A stretch of 64,000 nucleotides of DNA. Source: Polytrichum commune (Eukaryota; Streptophyta; Polytrichopsida; Polytrichales; Polytrichaceae). Positions 47,309 to 58,854 of the stretch are shown here, in pieces; positions within the stretch are counted from its first letter, which is position 1, and every line of letters starts with the position of its first letter. A program made the position numbers and the translations under genes. A model generated the notes under the pieces. It saw only the letters and a list, made by a program, of their open reading frames with translations, did not search any database and was not told the DNA's origin. The stretch spans positions 40,349,501-40,413,500 of the forward strand of contig OX485805.1 of assembly GCA_950295325.1 (NCBI GenBank). Reading direction: 5' to 3'.

Positions 47309-48490
47309 GAGTGTTCCTTTTTCAGGAATTAGGGCTTGGTTGAGGTTGATACTGAGGATTTTGGCTGAAGCTAAGAACGTGAGTTTCCAAAGCACAAAGT
47401 GTCTAGAGTTTGAGCCTTTGTGAAAATCCCATGACTAGGGTTTCGATTCACTACGACAATAGATCATGATTGTGAGTTCAACAAGTCAATGCCAATCAGT
47501 TGTTTCCAACCATGACAGCACTGAATTGCAAGGATACATAAACTTTGATGTGTTCAAATTTCGAGCCCCAAACAACAATCCCACTGATAAGAGAGAATAA
47601 TCACCCATTTGCTTGAACATGAGCGGTGTTCCTTTGGGCATTTCAAGAATTAAGGGTTTGTGACTTGAGGTTTTTGACTAAAGCCCAGAATTTGACTTTC
47701 CGAAAGCACAAAGTCTCTAGAAGTAGAGCATGTGTGAAACTTCCATCACTAAGGTTCCAATTCACTGTGAAAATAGGCCATGATTGTGAGCTCAACAACA
47801 TCTCAATCCCAACAAATTGTTTCCAACAATGACAACACTAAATTACAAAGATACATAAAAATTCAATATATTTAACTTTTCGAGCCCCAAACAGCAATCC
47901 CATTCAGAAGAGAAAATCATCACCGATTTGCTTGAGCATGAGCAAGAGTGTTCCTTTAGGCTTGTTCCTTTAGGCTTGTCAAGGATTAGGTTTTTTATCT
48001 ACTGAAAACCAGAATTTGAGTTTCCAAAGCACAAACTCTAGGAATTGTATTGAATTGAGCCTTGGGCATGTCCCATCATGACTAACAAAAATAAATTCAA
48101 TTAATTTGTATGACTCTTCATTCTTGCTTCAAGATTCTTGTACTCTACCCAAAAGAATCTCTGTAAATCACTGCTCATCGGTGTGCACGGCGTCTCTTAC
48201 CTCAAATTTTTGCGTTCATGAAGAACTTAACCACAAATTGTTTGAAGTTCAATACTCGAGAACTGCTTCCCCTGAACACTTTATCAGCTACCTGTAAGAG
48301 AAATCACCACCAATTTCCTTGAACAAGAGTGTTCCTTAAGGCTTTACAAGGAATTAGGGTTTTTTGACTTGACAAAGTTATGAATGAAGCCCAACAAATT
48401 TGAGTTTCCAAAGCACAAACTCTAGGTATTTCGGAGCCTTGGCCATCATTCATATCCCATGACCAAAGAGAATAGTTTCGATGAAATTCT
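47309..48490. repeat. Four decayed tandem repeats, 315-380 bp each
   Basis: Units begin near 47309, 47624, 47947 and 48327 with 'gtgttcctt...(g/a)gg(c/a)', followed by 'aattagggttt', 'gagtttccaaagcacaaa' and 'cgagccccaaac'. Divergence is moderate. The array lies 0.8-2 kb upstream of the DUF726 start, on the promoter side. Confidence 0.75.
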
Positions 48491-48841
48491 CTGAACCTGC
48501 ATTTAATCCTGTTGCAAACTTCTTGTACTTAAATTCACAAATCTCTGTAAAACACGTACCTCGGATTTTTGCGTTCATCAGGAATCCATCCACCCAGCCA
48601 TAATTTTCCTCACAATTTTTGATGTTCATATGAATAACCCTCGACCTTCTCCACCACGTTGAGTAAAACAGAGATTCCCAAGAGCTCCAACATTTCACAC
48701 TCTATTGCACACCAAGAAATTACTCAACAAATAATACCCTGAAATTTTAGGTCTGCATTTGTGGTGGTAGCTTCCGACCAGAATTTGGCACCAAATAATT
48801 AAACCAGCTTGTTGACTCAGTTCGGACACATCTAATTCAGC

Positions 48842-49126
48842 TCATCGTGCCAAGTCAATAATAAGGCAGCCGATGAAAGCAGTTAGGTAGATGGATTTAG
48901 AAGGCCAAGATGGATCTGTCTTTTGGAGATTGGGATTTTTGACGAAGCAAATGCAAGGAGGTTTCCAAGTAAGTAGGAGTCTGTAATTTTTTCTTGAGTT
49001 TCCGCGTAAGAATGAATGAATCACCACTGCTGCTTTGATGGATTTATGGGGATCATCGTGCTTCATGCGTCCATTTGTTTCGTGGAAAGCACGATGGCCA
49101 GGAAGCTCGAAGTTCGGCAACGCCAT
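48842..49126 (-). CDS. Uncharacterised 94-codon reading frame, doubtful gene
   Basis: An ATG-initiated frame starts MALPNFELPGHRAFHETNGR and ends with a hydrophobic stretch, LTAFIGCLIIDLAR. A TATATAG motif lies 117-123 bp upstream, a fitting position for a TATA box. I recognise no family, and no splice evidence or homologous copy is visible. It may be a small lineage-specific gene, the first exon of an unrecognised gene, or chance. Confidence 0.25.
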   Translation of the reverse strand: MALPNFELPGHRAFHETNGRMKHDDPHKSIKAAVVIHSFLRGNSRKNYRLLLTWKPPCICFVKNPNLQKTDPSWPSKSIYLTAFIGCLIIDLAR

Positions 49127-49242
49127 AGTCCTACCTTTCTGCAATCTTTGGCCACTTTTTGAAACTTTGAGAGCAAAGCCACGCTACACTAACTTAAGCA
49201 TTTGATTTAGTGTGGCCCACACTATTCCACCGTCGACTCACG

Positions 49243-49249
49243 CTATATA
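49243..49249 (-). promoter_or_regulatory. Candidate TATA box
   Basis: TATATAG on the minus strand upstream of the doubtful 94-codon frame. It could equally serve a transcript leading into the DUF726 leader, because an acceptor-like GTGCAG lies 5' of that gene's ATG at about 46549-46554. Confidence 0.3.
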
Positions 49250-49388
49250 ATTTTGCAAATCACATGATGGGGGTGGCAACTAGAAGAAGGGCTTGGGTCC
49301 CTTTTTAAGGGACCCAAGTGAATGGAGTGTCTATTCGTAACACATCCACGGCCATGTCCTAAGGGACAATAACGTTAGATGAAGAACT

Positions 49389-49816
49389 ACGCTAAATATG
49401 ATATTTAGTGTGACCAATTCCAATTGTCTTGCTCAATACTAATTGTAAACCGCGGTGTAGTGTACTTAGTACATGACACTAACATTATTTGTTAACCCAA
49501 CATTATTTGTTAACCCAACATTATTTGTTAACCCAACATTATTTGCTATTCCTTGTAATTTTTTTGGGGGGCGAAATTATATGTTTACAATGTTGCAATT
49601 ATCATCACTTATCAAGTGATGTTTTCATTCAAATTTCAATCATCCATGACAATATTTCATCACAAGTTGCTGACAAGAGAAGGTAGGATTTTGGTCAATG
49701 GATGAACTCATCCATCATCCATTACAATATTTGTTCACTTATTTCTAAGGTGTCATTAGAAAAGTTACCATGGTGACATAAAATGCCATATGACACTAAA
49801 TATCATATTTAGTGTA
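49389..49816. mobile_element. MITE with CTAAATATGATATTTAGTGT ends and an 18-bp tandem repeat
   Basis: The inverted ends contain the near-palindrome CTAAATATGATATTTAGTGT. Inside, 49483-49546 holds 3.5 units of CATTATTTGTTAACCCAA. It is related in its end sequence to the family C MITEs. Confidence 0.65.
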
Positions 49817-50182
49817 CTTCGCCCTTGGCAGGGAGTAGACACTATATTAGTAAGTAGTATGCCAATTAGGCGTTGTTCAGGAGTATAATATCTTTAAAAG
49901 GTATGATTTAAAAAAAAATCTCATTTTGAGTTCAGATGCTCTATTTTTTTTAAAAGAGTGTAAATTGTTGCATTTTAGAGTTATTGGAAGTTATTTTTAT
50001 TTTTATTTGTAATTGTATTTGACAGCTTCCTCTATCAATGATCTAAACTACACAAGAGTTTTATCTTTGTATTGGACTCATCACTTAGAATTAGTAGTTT
50101 TTGCTAAAACGTTTACGCTTGATTAACAAACCGGTAACAATTTCAAAACATAATGAAGTTGATTTGAAATTATAATAGATTA

Positions 50183-50371
50183 ATGTATGAAAAAGTTTCA
50201 AAAGCTCATATTAAGTCACTTTCTATCCCTGTTATCGAAGACAGAGCCAAGCAGGCTTTGGCCAAGATGGCCCTAGAAATTGAATGGGAAGCCCGCTTCG
50301 AACCCAATTCCTATGGATTTAGACCCGGACGAGGCTGCCAGGATGCCATCAAAGTTCTTGTTCAAGTAATC
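50183..50371 (+). pseudogene. Fragment of a group II intron reverse transcriptase (LtrA type)
   Basis: The frame holds KSLSIPVIEDRAKQALAKMA, then LE.EWEARFEPNSYGFRPG and RGCQDAI. These are the conserved first blocks of group II intron-encoded reverse transcriptases (PLxIPxxxDRaxQxxxxxxLEPxwEaxFxxxSYGFRPgRxxHdAi). Homology stops at about codon 58, a few residues before the stop. The catalytic YADD block, maturase domain and intron RNA are absent. The surroundings are nuclear repeats, so this is most simply an organellar (mitochondrial or plastid) insertion, much eroded. Bacterial origin or contamination is less likely given the seamless flanks. Confidence 0.8.
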
Positions 50372-50639
50372 CTATAGGTTGATGATAAACCATGGATATC
50401 ACATAGATGTAACAAGAAAAACCTTGACTCACAATAATGTGTTGAAGATGCAAAAATGGGCAAAATGGATTCTACTTTGACTTTACTTTTAGCCCTTGGT
50501 TCTTTAGGGGTTAAGACCACTTTAACTAACATGGTACACCAATTACGATGCCACAATCAATATGATGTCTAGTGTACTTAGTACATGGACTACCATCTTA
50601 AATTGATTAATTGGCAAGGAGGGCTTAAATAGACACTTT

Positions 50640-51345
50640 TTGCTTGGTGCCCACTTCTCATAGAATTTGGAACATGCAAGTAAGGTAGGGGTGGCAATTT
50701 CCGCCCAAATTTCAGATGTGCCTAGTTGGGATGCTGAAATTATTTTTTTATAAATTTTGAGCGCTTCGCAAAGCTGGTGCAAGAGCAACTATGAAAAAAT
50801 CAAAATTTTCCAGCATGTTTATGATTTCCTACAAATTTTTAAAGGAAACCTTGTAGAGTGACCAACACTCGCACATAGGGTACGTGGTATATCCACAGGG
50901 TGGATTTCTAAAACCGACCGCTGGCAGCGTTGTGAACGGTAAAAGCACCTTGATAGGTGCTTTTGTAAACCCAGGTAAAAGCACCTAGATAGGTGCTACT
51001 GACATAGGGGTCGACTTTAGGACCCGCACGGAAATTGCCACCCCTACCTTAGTGCAAGATGATTAGCAATTCTAGATTGTGTTTGTAGCCATTTTCCTCA
51101 TAATTTTTGGAGCTCATATGAATAGCTTGTCAATTATCAAAGTGAAGATTATTCCCCTCATTAAAGGACCCCTCGTTAAACTACATTGTCAATTGAGTTT
51201 AGAATAGTTAACAAAATTTGAGCACATAGTCCAATCTTCATCAATCAAACATCTTTTGATGTCCATTCTTAAATCCACACCTAACCAGACACCACTCAAA
51301 ATATAGATGTCCAATTGGGATAATCAACCGAATTAGGTCCGCTTA
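50640..51345 (+). repeat. Family A copy split by a TA-inserted element
   Basis: Family A reads 'cccacttctcatagaatttggaacatgcaag' up to 50682 and resumes at 51049 with 'tagtgcaagatgattagcaatt', continuing to 'aggtccgcttacctc' near 51345. Confidence 0.75.
50683..51048. mobile_element. Element with AGGTAGGGGTGGCAATTTCC ends at a TA target
   Basis: Inverted ends of about 22 bp, flanked by a duplicated TA (50681-50682 and 51049-51050, with one base of uncertainty). The interrupted host repeat carries a single TA at this point, which confirms the boundaries. TA insertion suggests Tc1/mariner (Stowaway) behaviour. Two palindromes lie inside at 50941-50964 and 50977-50997. Confidence 0.8.
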
Positions 51346-52208
51346 CCTCAATTTACAAGGCTGATAAGCAATTGTGCTCACAATTGGGAATAAGTTATAT
51401 TTGATAGTGGTTTTTCATCCATCTTGATTCTTATCTATCCAATTGTTGTGTAAAGACCTGCAAATTGCAAGGTGAAGCTCACCTTAAATGCTCTCAATTA
51501 GCCAAAGGTGGCATATCATTTTGTCAATAAGCAAATGAAGTGATAAAATTAGCAGTCCATATTTCTTTATTTTCCTTCAAGATTAATGTTAAGGCAACAC
51601 CAACAACGTACAAACAGTAAGTCCATAACTTTGTCCTTGAAGGAATGCATATATTTGAGAGGGTGGAGGTCCACCTAAGTTAAAGAGTGTATGAACTTGT
51701 CTTGCACAAGTGACTTCAAATTCATGACATTGTCATTTCCAATTTTCATTAGTTTAATGTATGTGGAAGTCTACTCTACGAAGGGTCACCACACAGTAGC
51801 AAGAAGAATGCCAATGAAAACTTGTGGAGTAAGCTTGGACAGTACTTCTTTGACTGCAACAGTTCTTGTAGCTTATCCTTGTGTTCCACATATAATATAA
51901 TTGAAATTCACTAACACATAAGTCATTAGCTCATTTTCCCCAGACATAAATCAGTGCCAAGTTTCGGCATAAGTACATCACGAAAATCTCTACATATGAC
52001 ACAGCAGGACAATGCTTGTAAAAACTTGTCATGAGTTGAGAATAGAAGATCTGACGGGAAGTACGTTGCAGTTATGTTATTTGCAACATAACTGACAGGA
52101 AGTACGTTTTGCACCAATCTTTGTTTCTCAATAGAACATTTAAAATGCATGTCACCAACAATACATCTATTTACATATAAGAAATAGTTCCATGGGGTAA
52201 TAGGTGTT
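51346..52208. other. 3' flank of KDTA and intergenic DNA
   Basis: No gene was seen. Short frames at 51.69 and 51.93 kb have no motif. Confidence 0.5.
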
Positions 52209-55200
52209 TTATGGCAGCGCCTGGCTGAGGGCTTCCCTCAGGACCATATTATCTAGTAGCTCCCAAACCCGTGACACAACCCCAGTCACTGCAGCGCTGA
52301 AAGCATGCTGCGCAGCCTCTCTTCTTCCTTTCAGTCTGACCTCATCGGCAAGTAGTGTTTGCAACATGTCAAGCAACTCCGTTTCATCAACCTGCAAAAG
52401 ATTGCATTAATTTAGGAACAAAAATCACCCAATTGATTCTCTTGATTGCTACATGCAACATGGAGAATTGTGGGTGACAAGGGCAACAAGATCAGTGTTG
52501 AACTGGTATCATTTTTTTGTACTATTCGGGTATCTATAACAAGGATTTACCTTTTTTTATTCCAGTAGGGTATGAGTATTTGACAGTATTTTTGTTTTGA
52601 TACCATTCGGGTCTATATACCATGCAAGAACTTCATACCTAGGCAAAAATTGCCCTAGCATCAATATGATTTAGAATGTTAGATCCAAATAATAATTCGG
52701 GTATACAAAGATTCTCTCACCTTTGACTGGTATTAAAATTTTAATCCCACAAGTAGGTACTTTGATACCATTATTGATGTTGATTATTAATACCATGCAT
52801 TCACCTATATACCAGACCAACATTGGACAAGACCTGCTGCAAGAAATTAGAGTTCAAACATTCCTACCTTCTCAGTAGTCTCATTCTCCAGAGTGAGAAT
52901 CAGGATGTCCGGAATTTATGAGTCAGAGCTTTGAGACCAACACATAAGATATTAAACTATGGGCCACAAGTGATGTTGAGATACTAGTAAAAGAAGTCTA
53001 CTATTCACTCACCTGCTGAACAGACATGGGTGCCAGTTTTTGCATTTCCCAAACCATCTCCTGAAAATGACCTACATGATGGCCTGCACAAACCCAAGTT
53101 AACACTTTGGTTGCATGAGTTCTCGCCAATCTGAAATTGATCATCTATCTTCACACCCTGATCTCTTCCAGATATTACATAAACCTGAAAATGCTGAAAG
53201 TGGAGTCCTGTGAAAGTGAAGGTACTACCAGATGTAAGGTCATTCCATTCAATAATACCTGTAAGAACAACACACCCTGCAGCTGCAGGTTCAGCTACAT
53301 TGTGGCCAGCCAGGCCGTGGACAAGAGAACCTCCCACAAAAGCCACTGGTACCAAAGAATAGAAACTCTTGAGTTCACCTGAGACATGTTTCACAAGGAT
53401 GGTCGTCAAAGTTCTCAAAAATTGACAATAGTAATGCTCATAGCAAATCACATCTAATTTTAAGACAGGACACCCAGACACTATGGAATATAAATCGGCA
53501 ATATTTCAAATTCAGGATCGACTTTTCGAGCATATTAGCTCAAGACCAACCTATTGTGTCAATGATGTAAGCATTTATGTCGCTTGAAATTACTTGCCCT
53601 TGAGACCTCACTGCAACTTTGAATCCTTCCTGTCGCAAGTGCTGCCTGACCAATGAGGAAACCCCGAACATCAAATAACTGAACAGGAAATGAATTCCTT
53701 TGCATTCTTTTCTTGTAGAGGCAGGTTCATTTAAAGCACGAAAGCTGGAAGACCGTATTTAAATGCACATCCTTTCCAATCCTCATCACATTCATATATT
53801 GCATCCTTGTACAAGCAACTTTAGCAATAAATCTGGATACATGTGTACTCACAGTTGCAATAAATTGACCTCGATTTGGCTGTCTAGGGGCTATCATAGT
53901 AAGCAAAAGTGGAACTGTAATACTGAGCTGCTTGTGGATTCTTACAATCACTGCACATAAATACCATACACTACTTTATGAGCAATCTTGTTAGTAGGAT
54001 AAGTCAAGAGTTCAGAACTATTGCACTTTAATATTGATCCTAATGTGCAGCGTGATTCTGGTAAAAGAAACATCTGCCATAGCCACAATATGAATAAAAT
54101 TGAGTATTGACATATGTATTGGATCTTCAAGAGCACCGGAACAAAGTGTTTGTACAATGTAATACACAGAAGATCACAGGATGTGAGACCTTGTTCTTCT
54201 TCCACATGAGTGGATGCAGCAAGCCATATTTTGTGATTTGAAAGACCTTCCTCAAGTGTTACTTGCTCAGGTTTTTTGGTTGCACCTCCTGCTGCACAGG
54301 CTGCACAAGTGAAGGTCTCACAGGTATCAGAGAGTTACGATAGTGTGGACACTAAACTCTTGCAATTGAACTCTTTGAAAAGTTATGGCCACCTCTCATG
54401 ATTATGACTTAATAAAATTCTTGTATGATACAGACTGTCATTCCATCACTACACAACTTACAAAACAAGAACCTAACAGCCCAAAATTATGGAAGAATCA
54501 CAATTTATAGGGCTATAGTGAACGAAGATTGTCTGGGATCTCACCATATTTCAGATTGCCTGCAAAATGGATCAGAGAGGGAGGCGCCCCCAAGATCTGG
54601 TACCGCACTGCCTCTTTGGTGCTCTACCTTGCCAACCCAAAATTCCAATCATCCACCATCACTGCCACTACTTTAACTTCTATGAATTTGTTCCTGTGGG
54701 TTCAAAGGTTCCTCAATGACATGAGATGCTGCTCCACTTGATTCTAGCATACATTGTTACTCCAGTGCCCAATGGAAGTAGTACTTGAAGGAGAAGAACT
54801 TGGGCATGCAGGAAACCATTTCTGAGTATTGTAAGAAAGTACCAGCGGGACAATCAGAGAAAATGCTGACAGCATGGTTTTCATCAGAGCCTGTGCAGGT
54901 GCAATTGACCATCGCTCAAATGACTTCATTGACATGCGTGCATTGAGGAGTGCCAATGGAATCTGCAGAGTCACCGTTGCAATGATCTTGATCAAATTTT
55001 TATTCATAACCAGCAACCAATTTTATCCTGGACTTGTAAAGACTTAATTTCTTCCTTTACCTAGGCATCCTTATACTTGTGTTGACTACAAGGTCAATAT
55101 AAAAGTTGTTCAAGACACAGCAATTACAAAATTGTTCCAGAATTCTTTAGGAAATTAGCAGTATATACTGTGTCCACTTGTTTCCCTGTCCAGACAGAGC

Positions 55201-57648
55201 AATCGTCATTCACACCCACAGGAATTTGAAGCTGGAAGAGTACTGATAACATACTCCTTTTATAGAGGCTGCCAGAATGAGAACTGGCCACAATTCACTC
55301 TCCAAGAACACACCTGCTTGTGGATTCCAATGTTGCAAAAACATCTCCACAGCCTTTGGTGTATCAACCGGTGCAAACTGGTCATCGATCAAGAGGTTCT
55401 TGTGTCAATAAGAATGCTAATTACTTATAGTCATCAATCACCAATTGCTGTAATGGATATTGTGAACCTTGTCTTGTTCACAACAGAGAGTGATTGAGTT
55501 TAGCAGAAAACTGGGAGATGGGTACATACAGACAAATGTACACAACACAGTTGCTTAAAGCTGTAATCTACAGAGTGCGAGATGAACCTGTACTATCGCT
55601 GCAAGTGATAAGCTCGTTAGATAATCAACTTGTAAGATACCAGGTTGTTGCAGTGCATTATTGACAACATAAAACATGTCAATAACAGTCTACGCAAATC
55701 CACACTGACGAGTACTTTTGTAGACCAATGATGAACCTCATCAGAGAGAACTAAAGCCAATAAAATGCAGGCACCTGACAAATCACATCTTCTGGTAGAC
55801 GCTCCTCCAAGACCGAGCTGTGAATGAAGACAGAAAATTTCATAAAAACAATGGACAAAAATAAGTTACATCAAGAAATACCATCCTTGCAACACAAAAA
55901 AACAGGTCTCCTCCTTCCCTTACCTTAACAAGCATCAACAATTCATGAGCTTTAAACATCATATCTCTCTAAGCAGCACACAAATGAGAGTACAAAAACC
56001 AATGACAAGTGCAACACTCTACAAAAAGGCAAGTTCCTAGAGAGATGATGGTTGGTGATGTACAACCTGGGTGAACCAAATGAAGTATGTCTAAGTTGCA
56101 AAGGTACAAGTGTTCTTGTACAGAGCAGCATTGTCACCTAAATAATGCAGAATTATGATTGCAAAACGATCTAACACTATTTCAAGGTCCTAATACTTAC
56201 AGTGCTGAAACAGTACAAGTTGTTACAAGAATCGAGACATGAGGTCGAGCCTCCAGACAGTGTGATATGACTGGAATCGCAGCCATTCCTTCCCCTATCA
56301 TCCAAATCCAGTAAGTCTGTTGGTGTAATGCTTTGGGCGTTGGGCATGGGTAATAATACTATCAAATTGTGAATTGAATTGACAGGCAGGATCAAAGATG
56401 GTGTAATCTCTATAACACGAGAACATGTAATGCTTCTGGGTGCGATCTTATGATCCTCTTTACTCAATCTCATAATGCAGTTTCTAAGGAGCCAAATATT
56501 GACAGAGTTGCCATTTAAATGTATTCTTATCCAATGTATTGAATGTCTCCAAATCAGCTCCACCCGCAAAACATAATTCTACTGCAATAAAAGACAAGGA
56601 CCTTGCAACATGCTTGATGCAAACTTACTACCACTAGCTGCTACACCATCAAACTGCAATTTCAGCAGTAGATTCAGACTTCAAGAGATAAAACATGTTT
56701 CGAAAGCATGAACTAGTAGCAACTCCGGGTTTTCCATCTCCTACTAAAACAATCTGCAGGCTAAGCTCCTGTCGACTCAGAAACCAATTGCTTCACTAGC
56801 CATGCACATCATAAACTTCAACCTCCCAGGGTTTCAAGCTCGGCAGTTAAGGCGTCAAAATTACACAGTCACATACACAGACCATTAGAAAACGAATCTA
56901 CAACACTGAGGACACTTAATGTCACTTAAAACCAACTCAAACACTAAAATGCGTAATCAGGGCTCTCATCTCCTACTAAAAATATGCAGGCCAAGCTCCC
57001 GTAGACTCAGAAGGCAACATCAAAACTTCAATTTCTCAGGGTTTCAAGCTCAGAAACATTGGTAATGCGTCAAAATGACAGAGAAACTTATCACACAGAC
57101 CACAAAAACAAAAAGAATCAACGACACTAAGGATACTAGATGTCACATAATTTGACCCGAGCAATTAAAATGCGGGATTAACGAATCAGGGCTTTCATCT
57201 CCTACTAAAAAAATCTGCATGCCAAGCTCCCATGGACTCATAAAGTAACATCGAAAACTTCAATCTCCTAGGGTTTCAAGCTCAGAGACATAGTTAAGGC
57301 GTGAAAATAACTCAGAAACATCGTACACAGACCATCATTTAATTTTAAACGTTTTTGAAAAAAAAAATCTACAACACTAAGGACAGTTGAGCTCTCATAT
57401 AAAATTGCAAGCATTTGAATGTGGAATTGATGACACATACCTACAGAAACGGCATGAAACCAGACAAGGGCTCCGGGAGGTCGAGGACGCGAGGCATGGC
57501 CCAGGCGCTCCTTCCAACGGCGGGAATGCTCCAGACCTTGCAATCGGCGATACTGCAGGTGCAAGAAGAGAAACGGCGAGAGGGAGGACATGAGGCAGCC
57601 ATACAAAAATCCTCCAAAGCCTCCTCCGCCATCGCTACCAATCGCCAT
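52209..57648 (-). CDS. KDTA: Plant 3-deoxy-D-manno-octulosonic acid (Kdo) transferase, complete, 12 exons
   Basis: Coding exons (5' to 3' on the minus strand) are 57648-57441, 56294-56201, 55817-55775, 55377-55255, 54962-54843, 54623-54545, 54300-54190, 53950-53853, 53641-53551, 53378-53259, 53083-53013 and 52391-52209. These give 446 residues, the same size as Arabidopsis KDTA. GT30 family: it transfers Kdo from CMP-Kdo to a lipid A-type acceptor. An N-terminal hydrophobic anchor lies at about residues 12-35. The catalytic motif HAVSVGEG (Glu71, the base in bacterial WaaA) follows. Next come FAPVDTP, ESELWP and ALLNARMS, and the CMP-binding signature AGHNVAEPAAAG (346-357) in the C-terminal GT-B domain. 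All are intact. Arabidopsis KDTA is mitochondrial. I chose the first true ATG (MAIGSDGGGG); a GTG five bases upstream is not a start. Exon 7 has two in-frame acceptors 9 nt apart (54300 or 54291). A CCAAT-like ATTGGCC lies about 60 bp upstream. Confidence 0.95.
52493..52825. mobile_element. hAT-like MITE in the last intron of KDTA
   Basis: A 333-bp family D element with ends CAGTGTTGAACTGGTAT and the inverse of CAATGTTGGTCTGGTAT. The flanking 8-mers AACAAGAT and GACAAGAC agree at six positions, so it is an older insertion than the 40.5 kb copy. Confidence 0.8.
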
Positions 57649-57734
57649 TGCCACTCACTCTGTCACGAAGCACAGCATTGCAATGCGATTCAATTCAACA
57701 CAACGAATTGGCCATGAGGCGCGTATCACAGAGT

Positions 57735-58362
57735 AAGGCACGTGGGTGTTAAATGGTTAGTTTTTCTGACCAGCCCACTTCTACACTTTGTATCTTAAAA
57801 CACAAAACACGCGATTTATGCCCCCTTCCCACCTGACTTTAGTTTAGACCCAAAGTATTTCTTAAAAACTGGGTAAAGCTCCCTCGGTTATAGCGGAGGC
57901 ATCCGACTATCCTAATGCACCTACAATAACTTGCTCCGGAGATTTTCAAGTAGGTTTTAGTTAAGTAGCTTTCACACATGTTCATTGTTTTATCTACCAA
58001 GCAATGAATGTTGGGTAGTTTTTGTCCCATCCCCAAATGCCTTACTACTCATCTATCTTACCATCGGTTTTTGTTAATGAAGCTCCTCGTGCCCTCATAG
58101 CTAAGACTAAAAAGCAACCAATCACAAGGATGGGAGGCGACACTTTTAAAGTTCCTATATTCTTGCCTCATGTTTAGGTACCGATGGGAGGCTCGGTGGT
58201 TGAGGCTTAAAACCTCCACTTTTAAGCCATGCCACATCATTTGCCAACTAGGCTCGGCACTAGATAATGTCGATGGTGCGAAGGCCGGTTTGTTAGAACC
58301 AACTTTTACTCTTAGCTAAAGTCAGGTGGGAAGGGGGCATTAGTAAGGTAGATGGCTCTTAT
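57735..58362 (+). repeat. Family A fragment split by a 521-bp MITE
   Basis: Family A sequence ('tgttaaatggttagtttttctgaccagcccacttct...cacgcgat') runs to 57818 and a scrap resumes at 58340 ('ttagtaaggtagatggctctta'). Confidence 0.7.
57819..58339. mobile_element. MITE with TGCCCCCTTCCCACCTGACT ends and TTA duplication
   Basis: Inverted ends of about 26 bp are nearly perfect (left TGCCCCCTTCCCACCTGACTTTAG, continuing). TTA is repeated at 57816-57818 and 58340-58342. This fits a PIF/Harbinger-like MITE unrelated in TIR to the GGGCC family. It lies 170 bp upstream of the KDTA start codon. Confidence 0.85.
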
Positions 58363-58847
58363 AAGCCAAGAGCCGTGATCATGAAATTGTGAGAGCCCAA
58401 AAGAAAGTATCCAAAGGCCGTCCCAAGACACCTCCAAAATCGCATAGTGTGGTCACGGACCCTCAAGCGTAGTGTGAAGCAATATGTGACTGGGCCCTCA
58501 ACCAAATGCTATTTCAAAAAAAAATCTATTTATGCGAGTCTTCATGCATGATAAAATATAATAAACCAACAGTTGAGAGCATTCGGAGTGTCACGGTCTC
58601 CCAGATTTGTGTTATGCCTACTTCCAAGAGTTGGTTTTGGAAAATAGTCCAAGTGACCATGGAACATGATCCATTTGATGCCACGTAGAAATCCATGTAG
58701 ACTTTACATCCATCCTACATTCACATACTCCATTGCTCCCTCAAAGTGTAGTATGAAGCGAACTTGGACCGGCTCGGCCTTTTCCACCAATAAGAGTGTT
58801 TGAAGTGTAATGGTCACATGCTCTCAGTGTCATGTGTGAAGTGACCC
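58363..58847. mobile_element. PIF/Harbinger-like MITE, left terminus lost
   Basis: An inverted relative of 9126-9628. The right end 'GTGTGAAGTGACCC' is followed by TTA (58848-58850). The left end begins inside the TIR at 'aagccaagagccgtgatcat'. Confidence 0.75.
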
Positions 58848-58854
58848 TTAATTT

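Noticed and set aside
49489-49686. Frame with repeated LLTQHY heptads
   Set aside because: A direct translation of the 18-bp tandem repeat inside a MITE.
53005-53481. 158-codon continuous minus-strand frame as a separate gene
   Set aside because: It is KDTA exon 10 read through its flanking introns; the splice sites at 53378 and 53259 restore the family sequence.
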